Shown here in pieces: positions 16,582 to 19,702 of a stretch of DNA of 19,702 bases; the first letter of the stretch is position 1; each line of letters begins with the position of its first letter. The notes under the pieces were generated by a model, which saw only the letters and a list, made by a program, of their open reading frames with translations, did not search any database and was not told the origin of the DNA. Source of the stretch: Stenotrophobium sp050739895 (GTDB lineage: Bacteria; Pseudomonadota; Gammaproteobacteria; Nevskiales; Nevskiaceae); the NCBI GenBank assembly GCA_050739895.1, contig JBOICK010000033.1, positions 1-19,702 of the forward strand. The letters run 5' to 3'. A program made the translations under genes and the position numbers.

Positions 16582-16600
16582 TGATTGCCGTGTGTTGAAG

Positions 16601-16620
16601 GTCCGCGGAGCGGACGTCCG
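16601..16620. promoter_or_regulatory. Nested palindromes just upstream of smc
   Basis: GTCCGC-GGA-GCGGAC (16601-16615) and CGGACGTCCG (16611-16620) overlap. Read as mRNA of the smc operon, the first forms a short GC-rich hairpin 20 bases before the start codon. It could modulate translation or be a protein-binding site. No known operator is recognised. Confidence 0.35.
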
Positions 16621-16703
16621 TTCGTGAGTGGGCGGCTTGAAAGGCCGGTAGTGTAAATTATCGCCCTGACATCTTCACCGTTCGGATTTCAGCTCCACCC
16701 GCT

Positions 16704-16717
16704 GTTGTGTTCACAAC
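16704..16717. promoter_or_regulatory. Operator-like palindrome in the smc/queF intergenic region
   Basis: GTTGTG-TT-CACAAC is a perfect 6+6 inverted repeat with a 2-base spacer, placed 8 bases upstream of the proposed -35 box of queF and about 120 bases upstream of smc. This size and symmetry fit a dimeric helix-turn-helix repressor or activator site, and TTGT...ACAA cores are common in GntR-type operators. The binding protein is unknown. Confidence 0.4.
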
Positions 16718-16725
16718 CGCAAGTA

Positions 16726-16755
16726 TTGTTTGTTATTATATGATTAATATATAAT
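16726..16755 (+). promoter_or_regulatory. Probable sigma-70 promoter of queF
   Basis: TTGTTT (16726-16731), an 18-base spacer and a perfect TATAAT (16750-16755) lie in a run of almost pure A and T extending to about 16772. This predicts transcription from about 16762 and a 70-base leader before the queF ATG. Other -10-like hexamers in the same AT-rich run are possible. The 13-mer ATTAATATATAAT here also occurs at 4447-4459. Confidence 0.5.
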
Positions 16756-16832
16756 TATATATTAATTTATAACATTTCTGCAGCGTTCTGTTCCAATAGC
16801 GGATCGACGTTTTTCAGCCCAAGACCATTGCC

Positions 16833-17255
16833 ATGCCCTCAAAGCCCAGCCAGATACTTGAAACCTTTGCCAATCCTGCGCCCGGCCGCGACTATGCGAT
16901 CCGCATGCGGCTGCCCGAATTCACCTGCCTGTGCCCGAAAACCGGTCAACCGGATTTCGCCACGCTCTACCTGGAATACGTGCCCAACCGGCTCTGCGTG
17001 GAACTGAAGGCACTAAAACTCTACATCTGGAGTTTCCGCGACGTAGGCAAATTCCACGAGGCCGTGACCAACGAGATGCTTGATGCGCTGGTTGCCGCGA
17101 CCCGGCCGCGCTTCATGCGACTGACCGCAGTTTTCAATGTACGCGGCGGCATCTACACCCACGTCAGCGCCGAGCACAAAGCCAGGACCTGGAAAGGCGC
17201 ACTACCACCCGCCGCCTGGCACACCGATCCTACCGGACAGGGAATGACCCCATGA
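16833..17255 (+). CDS. queF: NADPH-dependent 7-cyano-7-deazaguanine reductase QueF (short form)
   Basis: This encodes 140 residues. QueF reduces the nitrile preQ0 to the amine preQ1 in queuosine biosynthesis, in the cytoplasm. The catalytic cysteine is C34 in FTCLCPKTGQPDF with D41 as the proton donor. The family motif ELKALKLYIW starts at E57, and H75-E76 (KFHEA) match the substrate-binding His-Glu of the Bacillus enzyme with exactly the same spacing from the cysteine. The length shows it is the single-domain type rather than the long two-domain type of E. coli. Start ATG 16833 has no strong ribosome-binding site. The stop overlaps the next gene's start in ATGA. Confidence 0.97.
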   Translation: MPSKPSQILETFANPAPGRDYAIRMRLPEFTCLCPKTGQPDFATLYLEYVPNRLCVELKALKLYIWSFRDVGKFHEAVTNEMLDALVAATRPRFMRLTAVFNVRGGIYTHVSAEHKARTWKGALPPAAWHTDPTGQGMTP

Positions 17256-17602
17256 ATTTTTCTGAACTTCTCGAATGGCAGTGGCGCGATTACGCCGACC
17301 GGCACCGCAATCACACCAATCTCGTCATCCACATCGTTGCCGTGCCACTGTTATGGCTGGGGGCAATCAATTTCCTTTCGGCTCTGCTGCTGGCCGGATT
17401 GATCCACGCCCTGGGCGGGGCGCTGCTGATCGGCCTATCGCTGTTTGCGCAGGGCAAAGGGCATGAGATGGAGAAAATTGCGCCGGAGCCATTCAAGGAT
17501 GCCCTGAGCTTCGCGCAAAGAATCATCGCCGAACAGTTCGTGACTTTTCCGCGCTTTGTGCTCAGCGGGCAGTGGTATGCCAACCTTCGGACAGCAGGTT
17601 AA
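17252..17602 (+). CDS. Mpo1-like / DUF962 membrane protein
   Basis: This encodes 116 residues. The N-terminal motif YADRHRNHTNLVIHIVAVP (H18, H21, H27) and the later GKGHEMEK (H71) match the DUF962 family, whose yeast member Mpo1 is an Fe(II)-dependent dioxygenase acting on 2-hydroxy fatty acids. Two hydrophobic segments (about 24-55 and 54-67) suggest membrane insertion. The C-terminus QFVTFPRFVLSGQWYANL is typical of short bacterial members, which databases sometimes mislabel as terminase. The enzymatic role in bacteria is inference from yeast. The start overlaps the queF stop by 4 bases, so the two are cotranscribed. Its stop overlaps that of the convergent DUF3501 gene in TTAA. Confidence 0.8.
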   Translation: MNFSELLEWQWRDYADRHRNHTNLVIHIVAVPLLWLGAINFLSALLLAGLIHALGGALLIGLSLFAQGKGHEMEKIAPEPFKDALSFAQRIIAEQFVTFPRFVLSGQWYANLRTAG

Positions 17603-18186
17603 CCCTGTAGATCGACAAGCAAGGCCGCGCGCACGATTGTCGGCACCGTTTGCACATGGCGATACCGCGGATGATCGACCCCGAACTGGAGTGACGCTCC
17701 ACCACGCAACGTGGCAATCATCTCCGGCGTCAGTTCAAAGCGCATGAAATGCACAGCCGAGGTTTTTTGCTGGTTGCTGCGATCCATATCTTCATCGGCT
17801 ATCGCCAGAACCCGTGATTGTCCTTCCACCTGGACCCAGACCAGGTGTTCGACATCCTTGAGTTCGGTGAGTTTTATGTGACGCTCGCGCTCGTCGTCAT
17901 ATTCGATGAGACAGGTCGCTTTCCAGTTATGTCCGTCGGGAATCAGGGGATTGTAGGCATCCAGTTCTTCCTGAATGCCCGCGCGCTCGAAGATGCGCTC
18001 GATCCGCAACATCTCCTGAACCTGATACTGCACAGTCAGCCGGTCCTCGAACAACAAGGTCAGGTGCTCGCCCAGGTGCAGTTTGCGGCCGCGCTTGTGC
18101 TCGAGCACGCGCGCACGGAACGCCTGACGCTGCGCCGCGTAGTCTTCGAGCTTCATCAAATCGTTAATCGTCAGCCTGTTGCTCAT
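17599..18186 (-). CDS. DUF3501 family protein
   Basis: This encodes 195 residues, apparently soluble, with no signal peptide or membrane segment. Family-typical blocks are ITINDLMKLEDYAAQR-like near the start (LTINDLMKLEDYAAQR), FEDRLTVQYQVQEMLRIERIF, LIPDGHNWKATCLIEY, and FELTPEMI with QFGVDHPRY near the end. The function is unknown. The family is repeatedly found beside rubrerythrin and a GlpC-like Fe-S oxidoreductase, as here. The ATG overlaps the stop of the oxidoreductase gene in ATGA, which points to coupled translation. Confidence 0.88.
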   Translation of the reverse strand: MSNRLTINDLMKLEDYAAQRQAFRARVLEHKRGRKLHLGEHLTLLFEDRLTVQYQVQEMLRIERIFERAGIQEELDAYNPLIPDGHNWKATCLIEYDDERERHIKLTELKDVEHLVWVQVEGQSRVLAIADEDMDRSNQQKTSAVHFMRFELTPEMIATLRGGASLQFGVDHPRYRHVQTVPTIVRAALLVDLQG

Positions 18187-19523
18187 AGTCCATACGCCTT
18201 GCGCACCAGCGAAATCGGATGCAAGGCCGTGCGTCCATCGCCCATGCCGTGCGCGATATGGTCGGCGGCCATCGGGCAGTCGCTGGTGACGAAATCCGGA
18301 TTGGCGTTGGCGGCGCGCGTGGCCACCGGTTTCAAAATTTTCATCGACAGGTCGTAAGTCTCGCTGCGCACGCCATAGGTACCGTCATGACCGGAGCAGC
18401 GCTCGATGGTTTCGATCTGCGTACCGGGAATCAGCGCGAGAAAATCGCGTGTTTTAGGGCCGATGTTTTGCACGCGCTGATGACAGGGCGCGTGATAGGC
18501 CAATTTGCCCAGCGACTGCTTGAACGCGACGTCGAGCAACCCGACCTTGTGGCGCTGCATCAAATACTCGAAAGGATCAAAGATGTGCGCCTTGACCTCC
18601 TGCACATCTGCTTCGTCCGGAAACATCAGCGGAATTTCCTGCCGGAACATCAGTACGCAGGACGGGATCGGCGCCATGATATCCCAGCCGTCCCTGACCG
18701 CCGCGTTTAATCGCGGCAGATTGAATTCCTTGTAGCGTTTCACCGAATCGAGATCGCCCAATTCCAGTTTGGGCATGCCGCAACATTGCTCCTGTTCGAT
18801 CAGCTTGGTCTCGATATGGTTATGCCGCAGCACCGTCACCAGATCGTCCACCGCCTGCGGCATGTTGTAGTTGCCGTAGCAGGTCACGAATACCGCCACC
18901 CTGCCCCGTGTCGGTCCCGCCACCATCGGCAAGGGTGAGGGAGCCTCTTTGACGAGCTTGCGTGCGGTCTTGCGGTGATACTCGGGGAGATGAGCTTGCT
19001 GATGCACGCCCAGTGTCTTGTCCAGAAGCTTGCGCAGGACTGGACTGCGATTGCTGGCATTCACCGTCTCGGTAACGACCGGGATGCTGGCGAGCTTGCC
19101 GACCATCGTGGTGTTGGTCAGAAGCTTGCGGCTGGCCGGCACTTCATCATTTTTAAACTGGACTGCCTTGGCGCGCAGCATCAGGTGTGGGAAATCCACG
19201 TTCCACTCATGCGGCGGCACATACGGACACTTGGTCTGGTAGCACAGATCACACAGATAACACTGATCGACCACCTTCATGTAGTCGGACTTGGCGACGC
19301 CATCCACCTCCATCGTCTGCGAGTTGTCGACCAGGTCGAACAGGGTCGGGAAAGCGTGACACAGGCTCACGCAACGGCGGCAGCCGTGGCAGATGTGGTA
19401 GACGCGCTCCAGTTCCTGCAGCAGCAAAGGTTCGTTGTAAAACTCCGCCTGCTGCCAGCCCAGCGGATGACGTGTCGGCGCGTGCAGCCCGCCTTCACCC
19501 GCTTTGGGTGTGGGTTCGCTCAT
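18183..19523 (-). CDS. Fe-S oxidoreductase, GlpC/heterodisulfide-reductase-like
   Basis: This encodes 446 residues from the ATG at 19523, which has GGAG at 19532-19535, 8 bases away. A longer frame would start inside the upstream hairpin. Two ferredoxin-type [4Fe-4S] sites are complete: C45, C48, C51, C55 (CHGCRRCVSLC) and C88, C91, C94, C99 (CYLCDLCYQTKC). Two cysteine-rich CCG-type domains follow: the first with CYGNYNMP and EQCCGMPK, the second with HAPCHQRV and ERCSGHDGTYG, where CCG is changed to CSG. The C-terminus has TSDCPMAADHI. There is no membrane anchor. Related proteins pass electrons between flavoproteins and quinone or thiol partners. With rubrerythrin upstream, a role in supplying electrons for peroxide reduction is plausible but is inference. 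Confidence 0.9.
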   Translation of the reverse strand: MSEPTPKAGEGGLHAPTRHPLGWQQAEFYNEPLLLQELERVYHICHGCRRCVSLCHAFPTLFDLVDNSQTMEVDGVAKSDYMKVVDQCYLCDLCYQTKCPYVPPHEWNVDFPHLMLRAKAVQFKNDEVPASRKLLTNTTMVGKLASIPVVTETVNASNRSPVLRKLLDKTLGVHQQAHLPEYHRKTARKLVKEAPSPLPMVAGPTRGRVAVFVTCYGNYNMPQAVDDLVTVLRHNHIETKLIEQEQCCGMPKLELGDLDSVKRYKEFNLPRLNAAVRDGWDIMAPIPSCVLMFRQEIPLMFPDEADVQEVKAHIFDPFEYLMQRHKVGLLDVAFKQSLGKLAYHAPCHQRVQNIGPKTRDFLALIPGTQIETIERCSGHDGTYGVRSETYDLSMKILKPVATRAANANPDFVTSDCPMAADHIAHGMGDGRTALHPISLVRKAYGL

Positions 19524-19540
19524 GAGCAGGACTCCAAAAT

Positions 19541-19568
19541 GACAACGCCGCATCTCTGCGGCGTTGTC
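19541..19568 (-). terminator. Hairpin between rubrerythrin and the Fe-S oxidoreductase (partial terminator or attenuator)
   Basis: GACAACGCCGC, loop ATCTCT, GCGGCGTTGTC is a perfect 11-bp stem. On the minus strand it lies 6 bases after the rubrerythrin stop and is followed by ATTTT and directly by the GGAG of the next gene. The T run is short, so partial termination with read-through, or 3'-end protection of a more abundant rubrerythrin mRNA, is likely. Confidence 0.7.
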
Positions 19569-19574
19569 CGGCTA

Positions 19575-19702
19575 TCAGACGAGTTCGGTCAGCGCCTTGG
19601 TGAAGCGGTTGGCGTGCGAGCGCTCGGCCTTGGCCAGCGTCTCGAACCAGTCGGCGATTTCGTCGAAGCCTTCTTCGCGCGCGGCCTTGTGCATGCCCGG
19701 GC
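19575..19702 (-). CDS. Rubrerythrin family protein, C-terminal part (cut by window edge)
   Basis: The last 42 codons read in frame as GMHKAAREEGFDEIADWF, then ETLAKAERSHANRF and a short tail ending at TGA 19575-19577. The ERSH segment is the last E-x-x-H diiron ligand pair of the four-helix ferritin-like domain of rubrerythrins, which reduce hydrogen peroxide in the cytoplasm. No rubredoxin-like Cys4 domain follows, so either the protein is the short erythrin type or the rubredoxin part is N-terminal and outside the window. It is the first gene of the cluster with the Fe-S oxidoreductase and DUF3501. Confidence 0.9.
   Translation of the reverse strand, partial: PGMHKAAREEGFDEIADWFETLAKAERSHANRFTKALTELV

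Noticed and set aside
15298..16584. Long plus-strand open frame of 428 codons opposite the start of smc
   Set aside because: It is fully antisense to the Walker A end and coiled coil of smc, has no recognisable domain, and is Leu/Arg/Phe-rich as expected from the complement of GC-rich coding DNA.

Overview
The window looks like a piece of a moderately GC-rich proteobacterial chromosome, most likely a betaproteobacterium. Support comes from the gene order smc-zipA-ligA, a large DUF349 protein, a short unimodular QueF, a YXWGXW-repeat protein, and a rubrerythrin / Fe-S oxidoreductase / DUF3501 cluster. The class assignment is inference from gene content and no 16S gene is present. Most of the window is ordinary chromosome, with one accessory-looking block at about 2.7-10.1 kb.

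Left part (1-4.6 kb, plus strand). The window opens inside the last codons of an IS3-family transposase. A DUF349 coiled-coil protein follows, then a secreted metal-dependent amidohydrolase that carries all its expected metal ligands. An unexplained 300-base gap with nested repeats lies before the amidohydrolase, and an extremely AT-rich island lies after it.

Middle (4.6-10.1 kb, minus strand, read right to left). In order of transcription these are a small exported thioredoxin-fold protein, a lipoprotein radical copper oxidase of the galactose/glyoxal oxidase type, a secreted protein made of two copies of one domain and placed 2 bases after the oxidase, and a YXWGXW-repeat protein with its own intrinsic terminator. 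The oxidase and its two-domain partner are the most interesting part of the window. The oxidase keeps every cofactor residue, while the partner has lost the histidines expected in its domain family.

Core block (10.1-16.6 kb, minus strand). smc, zipA and ligA overlap by 4 bases at each junction and form one operon for chromosome organisation, septation and DNA ligation. The thioredoxin-fold gene follows ligA after 58 bases and may receive read-through.

Right part (16.6-19.7 kb). A 251-base divergent region carries an AT-rich promoter and a perfect 6+6 palindrome. queF (plus strand) overlaps an Mpo1/DUF962-like membrane protein gene by 4 bases. That gene's stop codon overlaps the convergent stop of DUF3501 in a shared TTAA. 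On the minus strand, rubrerythrin (partial, window edge), a two-[4Fe-4S] oxidoreductase and DUF3501 form a cluster, probably for oxidative stress or peroxide handling. A strong hairpin separates rubrerythrin from the oxidoreductase. I found no tRNA, rRNA or CRISPR array.
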